A DNA stretch of 64,000 bases from Chloroflexota bacterium (lineage in GTDB: Bacteria > Chloroflexota > Chloroflexia > Chloroheliales > Chloroheliaceae). The stretch spans positions 1 to 64,000 of the forward strand of contig JAQBPB010000052.1 of the NCBI GenBank assembly GCA_028287745.1, read 5' to 3'. This document shows positions 50,824 to 59,912 of this stretch, piece by piece. The position numbers were made by a program, and so were the translations under genes. The notes under the pieces are model-generated. The model saw only the letters and a list, made by a program, of their open reading frames with translations, was not told where the DNA came from and did no database searches. Position 1 is the first letter of the stretch; every line of letters starts with the position of its first letter.

Positions 50824-53058
50824 TTACTTCTGCTTCATACTAAGGCTAATCCGGCCCCGTTTCCCGTCAATTTGCAGCACCTTTACCTCGACAATGTCGC
50901 CCACGCTGACCAGTTCCAGCGGGTGTTTGACGTAGCGGTCGCTCATCTCGGTAATATGGACCAGGCCGTCCTGTTTCACCCCGATATCCACGAAAACCCC
51001 AAAATCTATTACGTTCCGGACGGTCCCTTTAAGGATCATTCCCGGGGCAAGGTCTTCCATCTTTAAGACGTCCTGGCGTAAAATCGGGGCCGGGAGGCTT
51101 TCGCGCGGGTCGCGGCCTGGTTTTTCCAGATTATCCAGGATGTCTTTAAGGGTTGGTGTCCCGACCCCCAACTGTCCGGCCAGGTCTTCCAGCTTTTTAG
51201 CGTCCGCCGCCGCTGTCTGGCGGAACTCCTTTATCTTTGCGACCGCTGCCGGGCCGGACGACAAATCTAACGCCAGCGAATTTAAAAGCTTCTTGGTGGC
51301 CGGGTAACTTTCCGGGTGAATAGCCGTGTTGTCCAGCGGCTCCTTACCGCCCCGGATTTTAAGGAACCCGGCGGCCTGTTCAAAGGTCTTATCGCCCAGG
51401 CCCGGCACCTTGCGCAGTTCAACCCGGCTGCGGAAGGCCCCATTTTTCTCCCGGTAAGACACTACCGACTCGGCCACTTTACGGTTAATGCCCGAAACGT
51501 GGCGCAAGAGAGCCACCGAGGCCGTATTGAGGTCCACTCCAACATAATTTACACAGGACTCAATTACTTCGCCCAGGGCTTCTTCCAGAGCTTTCTGGTC
51601 AACGTCGTGCTGGTAAAGCCCGACCCCGATACTTTTAGGATCAATCTTGACCAGTTCGGCCAGCGGGTCTTGCAAGCGGCGGGCAATCGAAATATTGCCG
51701 CGCTGGGTGGCGTCCAGGTCGGGAAATTCCTGGCGGGCCAACTCGCTGGCCGAGTAGACCGACGCGCCCGCCTCGCTGACCATTACATAGGCTGGGCGCG
51801 GAGCCTGGGAGGCCGCGATTACTTCAGCGGCCAGGTTTTCCGTTTCGCGGCTGGCCGTACCGTTGCCAACGGCCAGGATTTCGACTTTGTAACGGGCGAT
51901 CAAATCCAGCAGCAGTTTCTTTGACCCGGCCCAGTCGTTGCGGGGTTCGTGGGGGTAGATGGTCAGGTTGACAGCCACCGGCTTGCCGGTCGGGTCTATC
52001 ACCGCGACTTTACAGCCCGTCCGGAAGCCGGGGTCAATTCCCAGCACGACCTTGCCCTGGATGGGTGGCTGCAAAAGCAACTGGCGCAGGTTGGCCGCGA
52101 AAATCCGGGTGGCGTGTTTCTCGGCTGTTTCGGTTAGCTCGGTACGAACTTCGTTTTCAATCGAGGGCATTACCAGGCGCTTGAGGCTGTCCTCGATAGC
52201 GGCTTGCAGTTCGTCCTTGAATATCGAACGGCTGTCCGGCGGATAAAGCCGAGTCGCTATTTGCTCGGCATGGCCGTTTACCAGGCTCAGTTTGACGCTC
52301 AGGACGCCTTCTTTGTCGCCCCGGTTGAGGGCCAGCACCCGGTGGGGCGGCAGGCGGTTCAGGGGTTCTTTGTAGTCGTAATACTGCTCATATTTGCGGG
52401 CGTCATCTTTGGCCCCTTTTGCCAGTCCGGCCTGGACCACCCCCTGGCGGCGTAACTGTTCGCGTACCCGGCGGCGTAGCTCGGCATTCTCGGAGATTAC
52501 TTCGGCGGCAATATCGCGGGCCCCGGCCAGGGCTTCTTCCGGCGTGGCAACTCCCTTGTCGGGGTTAACAAAGCGCCGGGCATAGTCGTCCGGCTTGCCC
52601 TGGAAAGTTTTCTGGGCCAGCAGCAGTTGGGCCAGCGGTTCTAGCCCTTTCTCACGGGCAATCGAGGCCCGGGTGCGGCGTTTTGGGCGGTAGGGCAGGT
52701 ATAAATCTTCGACCTCTTGCAGGGATGCGGCCCGGTCCAATCCGGCGGCTAATTCGGCGGTCAGCTTGCCCTGGCCCTGGATTACCTCCAAAACTTCAGC
52801 TTTGCGTTCGGCCAACTGGCGCTCGTAAGTGACCAGTTTTTGAAGCTGGCGCAACTGTTCCTCGTCCATATTGCCGGTGACTTCTTTTCGGTAGCGGGCG
52901 ATAAAAGGAATGGTAGCGCCGCCATCAAGAAGTTCCAGCGCCCGGAGAGCCGAGGCCGGGTTCAGGTTCAAACTGGCGGCGGCCCGGCGGGTAATCTGGA
53001 CTTCGTCTACCGGGGAAGGGGGATTCTGGGAATTTTCTGCTTTTTTGGTCTGGGCCAT
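50824..53058 (-). CDS. tex: Tex family RNA-binding transcriptional accessory protein
   Basis: Conserved nucleic-acid-binding protein of 744 residues. Order: helical N-terminal region, YqgF/RNase H-like fold (VLGIDPGFRTGCKVAV near 330), helix-hairpin-helix modules (VSGINRKVAESVVSY and LRKVPGLGDKTFEQAAGFL) and a C-terminal S1 domain (GTVRNVIDFGVFVDIGVKQDGLVH). ATG at 53058 is chosen over TTG at 53073, whose ribosome site would abut the start. Convergent with DUF3037 and divergent from the HtrA gene. Confidence 0.95.
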   Translation of the reverse strand: MAQTKKAENSQNPPSPVDEVQITRRAAASLNLNPASALRALELLDGGATIPFIARYRKEVTGNMDEEQLRQLQKLVTYERQLAERKAEVLEVIQGQGKLTAELAAGLDRAASLQEVEDLYLPYRPKRRTRASIAREKGLEPLAQLLLAQKTFQGKPDDYARRFVNPDKGVATPEEALAGARDIAAEVISENAELRRRVREQLRRQGVVQAGLAKGAKDDARKYEQYYDYKEPLNRLPPHRVLALNRGDKEGVLSVKLSLVNGHAEQIATRLYPPDSRSIFKDELQAAIEDSLKRLVMPSIENEVRTELTETAEKHATRIFAANLRQLLLQPPIQGKVVLGIDPGFRTGCKVAVIDPTGKPVAVNLTIYPHEPRNDWAGSKKLLLDLIARYKVEILAVGNGTASRETENLAAEVIAASQAPRPAYVMVSEAGASVYSASELARQEFPDLDATQRGNISIARRLQDPLAELVKIDPKSIGVGLYQHDVDQKALEEALGEVIESCVNYVGVDLNTASVALLRHVSGINRKVAESVVSYREKNGAFRSRVELRKVPGLGDKTFEQAAGFLKIRGGKEPLDNTAIHPESYPATKKLLNSLALDLSSGPAAVAKIKEFRQTAAADAKKLEDLAGQLGVGTPTLKDILDNLEKPGRDPRESLPAPILRQDVLKMEDLAPGMILKGTVRNVIDFGVFVDIGVKQDGLVHITEMSDRYVKHPLELVSVGDIVEVKVLQIDGKRGRISLSMKQK

Positions 53059-53346
53059 TTTTACCTGTAACAATCCTTTTTAAGTTTGCCGTGTTTCATT
53101 TTAGAAGGAGGTTTATTGTAAAGAATAGCGGGCCTTTTGGCAATAACCCGGCAGGGTTAGACATTAAGACGTCCCACCCCGCCGGGACTACAAATTAGAA
53201 ATTTCACATAAACTTCCAATATGGCCTAAATAATAGCCGCCTATAATTACTCATGTAAAAGAAAAAGACAGACCCGGAAACAAAATGGCGGGGTCTGGAC
53301 TAAAGAATTAAAGCAATGATTATTTTTATCCATCTGGAGGTTTACT

Positions 53347-54804
53347 ATGTCTGACAATACTACCAGGAACGACCCGGCGCGGAATGAGCCGATTGAAGAA
53401 AATATTGATAGCCTGAATAACCGCTATCTCGAAGAAGTCAACGGGTATTATCCGGCCCAGATTAGCGGCCGGTACGCCGGGGTTAACGAAAATAAACCTG
53501 CTACTGCCTATACCGGGCCGGTTTATGCTCACAATACGCCCTCCTCGCCACCGAAAAATGAAAGCAAAGTCAGGGGGGTACTGACCGCGACCGGGACGGC
53601 CATGTTACTTACTCTCCTGGGCCTGATGTCCTTTATGTTTGTTTCGATGGCCGGGAACACGGCGACCGGGGCGGCCACCGTCCCGGCCAGCAGTTCCGCC
53701 AGTGCGTTTTTACTCAGTTCCGGCAGCACCACCACCACAAATAGCACGGTCCAGTTGCCGGTTTTGAGCGTGGCGCAGGTTGCGCAGTCCGTTACCCCGG
53801 CGGTGGTCCAGGTTACTAACGAGCAAGCGGTGACTGCCAGCCGCACAGGCCGCACAGGCTCCACTTCTTCCCAGGGTAGCGGCACGACCCAGGCGGTGGG
53901 AGTGGGCACCGGGATAATTTATGATAAGGCGGGTTATATCCTGACCAATAATCACGTGATTGAGGGTGCTACTTCTTTGTTGGTCACGCTAACTGATGGC
54001 AGTTCCTATAAGGGAACCCTGGTTGGTGCCGACCCCCAAACTGACCTGGCGGTCATAAAAATTGAAGCGAGTGGCACTCTGCCGGTCGCGACTCTGGGTA
54101 ACTCGTCCGAACTTCAAGTGGGTGACGGACTGGTCGCTATCGGTAACGCCCTGGACCTGCCCGGCGGCCCGACCGTTACAGCCGGTGTCGTCAGCGCCCT
54201 GGACCGGAGCGTGGCCGAACCGTCCTCAACCGGCGGTAACAACCCGTTTGCCGCCTCAACCAGCACCGGGCCGCAGCTTTACGGCCTGATTCAGACCGAC
54301 GCGGCTATTAACCCCGGTAACAGCGGCGGCCCTTTAATCAATATGGCGGGCCAGGTAGTGGGTATTAACACCCTGGGTGCCGGGACCGATAGCTCAGGTG
54401 TCCAAATCCAGGGCATCGGGTTCGCGATTTCGATCAACCAGGCCAAAGATATTGCCCAGCAGCTTGTCACCAAAGGCTCCGTAACTCACGCTTACCTGGG
54501 GATTGGGTCCGAGCCGCTGACGGCGGCCATCGCCACAAGCCTGGGCGTACCTGCTACACAGGGCGCAGTCATTGACCAGGTCCAATCCGGTTCGGCGGCG
54601 GCCCAGGCCGGGCTGCAGCAGTCCGATGTAATTACCGCGATAGACGGTACAAGGTTAACCGGCGAGTCGACCCTGGGCCAGATTATCAACCAGCACCAGC
54701 CGGGCGATAAAGTAAGCCTGACCGTGATAACCCCCGCTTCAAGCGGCGGAACCGGGGTCGCCCGGACGGTGGAAGTTACCCTCGGGACGCAAAGCGCAAA
54801 CTAA
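53347..54804 (+). CDS. HtrA/DegP-type membrane serine protease (S1C)
   Basis: Envelope quality-control protease of 485 residues. A disordered N-terminus (to about 75) precedes one membrane helix (about 78-100, LTATGTAMLLTLLGLMSFMF), then a linker, the trypsin-like domain and one PDZ domain (about 380-480). The triad is His203 (TNNHVIEG), Asp233 (QTDLAVIK) and Ser326 (GNSGGPL), so it should be active outside the membrane. GGAGG precedes the ATG. A CAGACCC/GGGTCTG inverted repeat (53269-53297) lies in the leader region. Ends before a strong terminator. Confidence 0.95.
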   Translation: MSDNTTRNDPARNEPIEENIDSLNNRYLEEVNGYYPAQISGRYAGVNENKPATAYTGPVYAHNTPSSPPKNESKVRGVLTATGTAMLLTLLGLMSFMFVSMAGNTATGAATVPASSSASAFLLSSGSTTTTNSTVQLPVLSVAQVAQSVTPAVVQVTNEQAVTASRTGRTGSTSSQGSGTTQAVGVGTGIIYDKAGYILTNNHVIEGATSLLVTLTDGSSYKGTLVGADPQTDLAVIKIEASGTLPVATLGNSSELQVGDGLVAIGNALDLPGGPTVTAGVVSALDRSVAEPSSTGGNNPFAASTSTGPQLYGLIQTDAAINPGNSGGPLINMAGQVVGINTLGAGTDSSGVQIQGIGFAISINQAKDIAQQLVTKGSVTHAYLGIGSEPLTAAIATSLGVPATQGAVIDQVQSGSAAAQAGLQQSDVITAIDGTRLTGESTLGQIINQHQPGDKVSLTVITPASSGGTGVARTVEVTLGTQSAN

Positions 54805-54857
54805 TCGCTTCGCAAAGTTTTGCGGTGAAGCAATTCATAAATAAAACAATCACCTGC

Positions 54858-54884
54858 AATCCTCTTAAATCCTCACCAATCCTC
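54858..54884. repeat. Three AATCCTC copies with 10-bp period
   Basis: AATCCTC occurs at 54858, 54868 and 54878, each ten bases apart, in the 3' region of the HtrA gene just before its terminator. Confidence 0.5.
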
Positions 54885-54893
54885 TCATTCTCA

Positions 54894-54927
54894 GGCCGCG
54901 CCGGTTCAGGCGCGGCCCTCATTTTTA
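54894..54927 (+). terminator. Rho-independent terminator of the HtrA gene
   Basis: GGCCGCGCC (54894-54902) and GGCGCGGCC (54909-54917) form a 9-bp GC-only stem with a 6-base loop, followed by CTCATTTTT. Confidence 0.9.
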
Positions 54928-55016
54928 CCTCGTTATCCCGGTATTTACCCGGTCTGTTTAATCGAATTGCTTTTAACAGGCCCCTCAGACCTGCCACATT
55001 CCGGGACTGGGTTGTG

Positions 55017-55571
55017 TCAGGAAATTACTTGCCCATCCAGGTTAAAAGTAAGTACCTGACCACTCTTTGTTTGCAAGTTTACGCCTCGCTTGATGGGGCC
55101 AAGCCCTTTATCGCCGTGGGCGGCCGGGTCTATGCTCACTTCCAGGTAGGCCGGTTGGTTTGAATTGAGCTGGAAATTCGGGCCTGTTAAGGCGGGGTCG
55201 CGCCCGGCCATTCCAAACCACTCGGTACTTTTGTCCGCCTGGACCAGGCGGGCACGGGTGCAGCTTCAGGTGGTGCCGAGACTCTGGACTACCACCGAAC
55301 CGGCTTCAACCGTCAGGGGGAAGCGCGTTGTGATCAATCCACCATTTATTTTTACCGGGCCAAAGTTGTGCGTGTTAAGTGAGGCGCTGAGGCGGCCCTC
55401 AGCGGTGGTATTGGACGGCGTTAATAATAATAACGCGCTGGAGGCAAGCACCACTAAAGCAAGCAGCAGGGCAAACGGCCACCATCTGAACTTTTGGGGT
55501 CTTTTATGGGTTAAGGGCAAAGAAGATTGCGAAGTATTCTGGGAACTTTTATTTTGAAGGGTAGAGGGCAT
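55017..55571 (-). CDS. DUF1573 membrane-anchored protein, candidate selenoprotein (in-frame TGA)
   Basis: Read through one TGA, this is a 184-residue protein. ATG at 55571 has GGGAG seven bases before. A single membrane helix spans about residues 30-50 (WWPFALLLALVVLASSALLLL). The rest is a DUF1573 beta-sandwich: NTHNFGPVKINGG, LTVEAGSVVVQSLGTT, then the codon at 55268-55266 (TGA, residue 102), then SCTRARL, later LEVSIDPAAHGDK and the terminal strand LTFNLDGQV. DUF1573 proteins normally read C-x-C-T here, so TGA replaces the first Cys and gives U-S-C-T if selenocysteine is inserted. A SECIS-like hairpin follows 14 bases later. Without read-through, the gene would be truncated at 101 residues. 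The frame is otherwise intact on both sides, with no other stop or frameshift. The alternative is a Cys-to-stop point mutation or a sequence error. Confidence 0.7.
55235..55251 (-). promoter_or_regulatory. Candidate bacterial SECIS hairpin
   Basis: On the minus strand, CCGCCT-GGUCC-AGGCGG forms a 6-bp stem with a 5-base loop (or 7 bp with GUC). It starts 14 bases after the TGA, and its loop begins 20 bases after it. E. coli fdhF has a GGUCU apical loop at nearly the same distance. Confidence 0.55.
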
Positions 55572-55743
55572 ACTATTTCTCCCTGAACTAAATTTTAACA
55601 AAATGCCGGACAGTTAGGGATATTATACCCGCTGAGAATGTAGAGCAGGGTAAAACTAAGTTAACAGCCGGTAAAAATTTTATAGAAATTTTCAAATTAT
55701 CTGGTACAAATTGAGGGCAGAGCTGAGCAGATATGTAATGGTG

Positions 55744-55762
55744 CCTTTCCTTCACGGAAAGG
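55744..55762. other. Hairpin downstream of eutC
   Basis: CCTTTCC (55744-55750) and GGAAAGG (55756-55762) pair around ttcac. There is no T-run, so terminator function is doubtful. It shares TGCCTTTCC with the inverted repeat at 50754. Confidence 0.4.
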
Positions 55763-55808
55763 TAAGAAGGCAAATGATGCCCAGGCAGGCAGTAAAGCGG
55801 TTCCGCCG

Positions 55809-56633
55809 TTAACCGGGCTGGTCCTTCAGCCGGACGCCGCTGAACTTGAACAGGCGGGCGCGTTTGGCTAAGTCTATCAGGCTGGAACTGGCCGCCTCAT
55901 AGACTAAACCTTCCGGCCGGACATTCGAAATGCAATTGCGTTCCGACTCCAGACGGCCTATGTAAGGGTTATAGGTCAGGTAAATGCCCAGGCTGTCGGC
56001 GGCAGACAGGCCGGGCCGCTCACCAATCAGGATAGCGACCTGCTCGGCGCCCAGAACCTGGCCGATTTCATCTCCCAGGCCCACTCGCGCCTGGCTGGCA
56101 ATCACTACCGGGCCGGTTTCCCAGCCTTCCGCTTTCAGGGCCAGAGCCGTCTGGTCCAGCACGGCCACGGCATGGCGGTGAATGGCCTGGGCCGAAAGGC
56201 CGTCACCCAGGACGAATAACAGGCCGGGCGGCGGATTACCCTGGGCGGCATATTTCTGGAGAAGTTGGCGGGACTCAGGGGCCAGACGCCGCCCCATGTC
56301 AGGCCGCAGCAGGAAAGTTTTGCGGTCGCCCGCCTGGCTGTGGACCTGCAGGACCGGGTAGCCTCTTTCCTGTAACTGGCGGCTTAAAAGGGCCGGGTCG
56401 TACTCGGCATACACGGCGTCCCGGGCCTGGGCGTGGGCCAATTGGAATTCCAGCAGTTCGCGGGTCGGCAAGCTGTGGCCGGTGCGGCCCAGCGCAATCC
56501 GGGCCGGGGTAAACCGGCGGAGGGCCTGCCAGGGATTTTCAATTACCGCCGGGTCCAGACCGGGTCCGGTTAAAGGCACAATCGGACCGGCCGGGCCGGG
56601 GTTCTGGTCTATCTCATTGTCTTCATATGGCAT
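55809..56633 (-). CDS. eutC: Ethanolamine ammonia-lyase, small subunit
   Basis: Partner of EutB in the adenosylcobalamin-dependent conversion of ethanolamine to acetaldehyde and ammonia. The 274-residue protein has the family segments FTPARIALGRTGHSLPTRELLEFQLAHAQARDAV's core (RTGHSLPT), LFVLGDGLSAQAI, SQARVGLGDEI, LIGERPGLSAADSLG and ERNCISNVRPEGL. The N-terminal 30 residues are a poorly conserved acidic/Pro-rich extension. It starts 13 bp after eutB. No eut shell-protein gene is near, so the enzyme is not expected to be in a microcompartment. Confidence 0.96.
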   Translation of the reverse strand: MPYEDNEIDQNPGPAGPIVPLTGPGLDPAVIENPWQALRRFTPARIALGRTGHSLPTRELLEFQLAHAQARDAVYAEYDPALLSRQLQERGYPVLQVHSQAGDRKTFLLRPDMGRRLAPESRQLLQKYAAQGNPPPGLLFVLGDGLSAQAIHRHAVAVLDQTALALKAEGWETGPVVIASQARVGLGDEIGQVLGAEQVAILIGERPGLSAADSLGIYLTYNPYIGRLESERNCISNVRPEGLVYEAASSSLIDLAKRARLFKFSGVRLKDQPG

Positions 56634-56646
56634 AACAGCGGCTTTC

Positions 56647-58032
56647 TCAGGCGGTAAATTCCGGCAGGCTGCGGATAAGCGGGTTCTGGAAATCTATTTT
56701 GTTCAGTTCCCCGGCTTCGTTGGTAATGCCCAGGCGCAGCAGCCATTCCTCAAATTCCGGGGCGGGCCGCAGGTTCAAGACCGACCGCAGGTAGCGCATG
56801 TCGTGGAAAGAGGTGCTCTGGTAACTGAGCATTATATCATCCGCCCCTGGCACGCCCATAAAATAGGTACACCCGGCCACGCCCAACAGGGTCAGCAGGG
56901 TGTCCATATCATCCTGGTCAGCTTCGGCGTGGTTGGTATAGCAAACATCGCAACCCATCGGCAGGCCCAGCAGTTTGCCGCAGAAATGGTCTTCCAGGCC
57001 TGCCCGGATAATCTGTTTGCCATTGAAAAGGTACTCGGGACCAATGAAGCCCACGACCGTATTGACCAGGAGGGGTTTGAAGTGGCGGGCCACCGCATAG
57101 GCCCGGGCCTCACAGGTTTGCTGGTCCAGGCCGTGATGCGCTTCCGCCGAAAGGGCGCTGCCCTGCCCGGTTTCGAAATACATCACATTGTGGCCCAGGG
57201 TCCCCCGGCCCAACGCCAGGGCCGCGCCGCGCGCTTCCTGTAAGAGCCGCAAGTTAATTCCAAAGCTGCGGTTGGCCGCTTCGGTCCCGGCGATGCTCTG
57301 GAAGATCAGGTCAACCGGCGCGCCGAGCTTGAGCGCTTCAAGTTGGGTGGTGACATGGCCCAGCACACAGGACTGAGTTGGAATATCAAAGCGCTGGCGC
57401 AGCTCGTCCACCATTTTCAAAATATCGGTCATAACCTGGGGATTGTCGGTAACGGGGTTGATACCGATTACGGCGTCACCGCAGCCGTAGAGCAGCCCGT
57501 CCAGCAGCGAAGCGGCCACCCCTTTGAGGTCGTCCGTCGGGTGGTTCGGCTGGAGCCTGGTCGCCAAACGGCCGGACAGCCCAATCGTATTGCGGAATTG
57601 TGTGATTACCTGGCATTTGCGCGCGACTGTAATCAGGTCCTGGTTGCGCATGAGTTTGGAAACCGCCGCGACCATCTCTGGTATCAGGCCGGGCGCGAGG
57701 TCCAGCAGCTCCTGGCTGCTTCGTTCGTCCGAAAGCAGCCAGTTGCGAAATTCACCCACATTTAGATGACTGACCTTGTCAAAAGCCTCCCGGTCGTGCG
57801 TATCGAAGATCAGCCGGGTGACTTCATCTTCTTCGTAGGGGACCAGTGGCTCTTCCAGGAAAGCCTGTAAAGGCACTTCGGCCAGGCACAGTTGGGCGGC
57901 GATTCTTTCTTCGGCATTTTCCGCCGCGACCCCCGCTAACTGGTCCCCCGAGCGTTCGGGCGTGGCTTTAGCCAGCAGCACCTTTAAGTTCTTAAAGCTG
58001 AATGAATTTCGCCCAAGCATCTGGTGATACAT
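56647..58032 (-). CDS. eutB: Ethanolamine ammonia-lyase, large subunit
   Basis: Catalytic TIM-barrel subunit of 461 residues, the usual length. Characteristic stretches are LVPYEEDEVTRLIFD, GLSGRLATRLQPNHPTDDL, DAVIGINPVTDN, QSIAGTEAANRSFGI, YFETGQGSALSAEAHHG and CDVCYTNHAEADQDD, which line the substrate and cobalamin sites. The ATG at 58032 is four bases after the stop of the hydrolase gene. No EutA reactivase or EutE dehydrogenase gene lies in the window, so these functions must be supplied elsewhere. Confidence 0.97.
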   Translation of the reverse strand: MYHQMLGRNSFSFKNLKVLLAKATPERSGDQLAGVAAENAEERIAAQLCLAEVPLQAFLEEPLVPYEEDEVTRLIFDTHDREAFDKVSHLNVGEFRNWLLSDERSSQELLDLAPGLIPEMVAAVSKLMRNQDLITVARKCQVITQFRNTIGLSGRLATRLQPNHPTDDLKGVAASLLDGLLYGCGDAVIGINPVTDNPQVMTDILKMVDELRQRFDIPTQSCVLGHVTTQLEALKLGAPVDLIFQSIAGTEAANRSFGINLRLLQEARGAALALGRGTLGHNVMYFETGQGSALSAEAHHGLDQQTCEARAYAVARHFKPLLVNTVVGFIGPEYLFNGKQIIRAGLEDHFCGKLLGLPMGCDVCYTNHAEADQDDMDTLLTLLGVAGCTYFMGVPGADDIMLSYQSTSFHDMRYLRSVLNLRPAPEFEEWLLRLGITNEAGELNKIDFQNPLIRSLPEFTA

Positions 58033-58036
58033 TTTT

Positions 58037-58936
58037 TTACCTGCCAGGTACTCCGGCCTGCTCTACCTTGCTAAGAAATTGCCGGACCACCGCGAAATAC
58101 TCTTCCGGTTCTTCCACATGGGCCAGGTGGGAACTGTTTTCAAACACTACCCATTCTGACCCTTCAATGCCCTTTTGCATTATTTCGTTGATAGTCGGGG
58201 TGGACTCATCGTAGCGGCCTGAGACAATCAGGGTCGGCAGCTTTATTTCGCCCAGGCGGTCGGTCCGGTCCCAATCTTTGATTACCCCGATTACATGAAA
58301 CTCGCTTGGGCCGTTCATATATTTGTAGACCGGGCCGTCCAGGATATGCCCAAAAGAATAGGCGACATCCTCGGTCCAGGGTACCCGGCAGACGTGTCGG
58401 TCGTAAAATGGTATCAGAGCAGCCTGGTATTCTTCGCTTTCGGTGGTCCCGGCGGCTTCGTGCTTGAGCAGAGTCGCCTGGACTTCAGGCGGCAAATCGT
58501 TGCGCAGCCGGTTGGCTTCGGCGACCCACAGCGGCATGCTGGAAAGCGTGTTTGCCAGGATTAAGCTTTCGATGGTGCCGGGTTGGGTCAGGGCATATTC
58601 TATGGCAAGCATTCCACCCCAGGACTGGCCCAGCAGGTGAACTTTCTCCAGGCCCAGACCTTTGATGACCAGGCCGAGTTCTTCCACAAACCGCTCGACC
58701 CGCCAGAGCGAATCATCATCCGGGATATCGGAGTTGCCGCAGCCTAACTGGTCGTAAAAAATAACCTGGCGGTCTTCCGAGGCCAGTTCCTTCAGGTTTA
58801 ACAGGTAATTATGCAAGGCCCCTGGTCCACCGTGCAGTAACAAAAGCGGAGGCTGTTTGGGCTGGTCGCCGCCAATCCGGCGGTACCAGACTTTGTAATC
58901 GCCAACCGGGATAAAGCCTTGCTGATCTATTATCAT
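58037..58936 (-). CDS. Proline iminopeptidase-family alpha/beta hydrolase
   Basis: Serine hydrolase of 299 residues, S33 family. Oxyanion motif LLHGGPGALHNY, then VIFYDQLGCGNSD, nucleophile GQSWGGMLAIEY, Asp in SGRYDESTP and His in NSSHLAHVEEPE: the triad is complete. S33 enzymes remove N-terminal Pro or cleave small amides. In an operon with ethanolamine lyase and a glutamine-synthetase homologue, an amide or aminoacyl-amine substrate is more likely than peptides, but this is inference. 40-bp gap to the upstream amidohydrolase; 4 bp to eutB. Confidence 0.92.
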   Translation of the reverse strand: MIIDQQGFIPVGDYKVWYRRIGGDQPKQPPLLLLHGGPGALHNYLLNLKELASEDRQVIFYDQLGCGNSDIPDDDSLWRVERFVEELGLVIKGLGLEKVHLLGQSWGGMLAIEYALTQPGTIESLILANTLSSMPLWVAEANRLRNDLPPEVQATLLKHEAAGTTESEEYQAALIPFYDRHVCRVPWTEDVAYSFGHILDGPVYKYMNGPSEFHVIGVIKDWDRTDRLGEIKLPTLIVSGRYDESTPTINEIMQKGIEGSEWVVFENSSHLAHVEEPEEYFAVVRQFLSKVEQAGVPGR

Positions 58937-58976
58937 TTCCTTTTCCTTAACCTGGCTAAATTTATTTACCGGACGG

Positions 58977-59807
58977 TTACGCCCAGTTCAAGATAGTTCG
59001 CACGCTCCGGCCCAAAATCCATTCTTTGTCGCTCTCGGAAAACTCCTGGGTGTCGCGGATGTAAAACAGCGACTCGGCCCATGAATGGTGCAATTTGCTC
59101 TGGCTGTGGTCGCTGGCCCACATTACCCGTTGCGGCCCGAACGCTTCAACTACTTTCACTAATACTTGAAGCAGGTCCGGGTAGGGATAAGGTTTTGACG
59201 ACAGGCGCGGAGCGTGGCACCATTTCAGGGCCACGTTGGGGTATTTCGCCATCGAGATTACCTGCTCAAAGCCGTTAAATACGTCATCAGGCGCGGCCTC
59301 AATCGACATTGGCACGCCGCAGTGGTCAATAATGACCTGGACATCGGGGAACTTTTTAAGGTAAGGTTCTAAAAGGTGGGTCCGGCCCGGTATCAGGACA
59401 AAAATCGGCACATTATATTTCTGGGCGGCGGCAAAGATTGGCTCATCCGCACCCTGGCCGAATTGTTCGAAGCCTTCCGGCGTCCAGGGCACCACGCGCA
59501 GGGCTAGCCGCTGCGGCATGGTTTTAACCGTCCCAATCAGGTAATCCAGCTCCGGGTCGTCCCGGTCGAACCGGACCAGGTAGCCAAAGCGGTCAGGGTG
59601 TTTCAGGGCGGCGGCTTCGGCCAGTGGGAAAGTGTAGCGGAAGGCTCCGCCGGGCAGTTCGTAGCCGGGTAAGATGCGCGACTTGTCATCAAAACCCCAG
59701 AATTCATCGTACAGCAGGGCCTTTACCCCGACTGCGTCCATGGCGGCCATCCCGGCCTCTAAGTCACCAAGCAGGTTAAAATGTACTTGAGCGTCAACAA
59801 TATCCAT
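58977..59807 (-). CDS. Amidohydrolase 2 family protein with altered metal motif
   Basis: TIM-barrel metal hydrolase-like protein of 276 residues. The N-terminal H-x-H metal motif of the family reads DAQVHF, so the first His is Gln. VIIDHCGVPMS keeps the strand-6 His and MWASDHSQ the final Asp. Loss of one metal ligand suggests a decarboxylase- or lactonase-like mononuclear site or reduced activity. Substrate unknown. It lies 105 bp after the FluG-like gene. Confidence 0.85.
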   Translation of the reverse strand: MDIVDAQVHFNLLGDLEAGMAAMDAVGVKALLYDEFWGFDDKSRILPGYELPGGAFRYTFPLAEAAALKHPDRFGYLVRFDRDDPELDYLIGTVKTMPQRLALRVVPWTPEGFEQFGQGADEPIFAAAQKYNVPIFVLIPGRTHLLEPYLKKFPDVQVIIDHCGVPMSIEAAPDDVFNGFEQVISMAKYPNVALKWCHAPRLSSKPYPYPDLLQVLVKVVEAFGPQRVMWASDHSQSKLHHSWAESLFYIRDTQEFSESDKEWILGRSVRTILNWA

Positions 59808-59912
59808 TTTCCTGGTTCCTTTTGCTATGTAGCTGATCCGGCAAGATGGGGCGGCTTTTCTTAATGCGAAGGCGCCCCATAAGCCTGGCGAATGACAAGA
59901 AATTTTTACTGC

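Noticed and set aside
54825-55163. 112-codon plus-strand open frame after the HtrA gene
   Set aside because: It runs through the terminator at 54894-54927 and antisense to the DUF1573 gene, and its translation has no recognisable pattern.
55017-55211. Separate 64-codon gene downstream of the TGA
   Set aside because: Its ATG has no ribosome site, and its residues continue the DUF1573 fold of the upstream frame, so it is treated as part of one gene.
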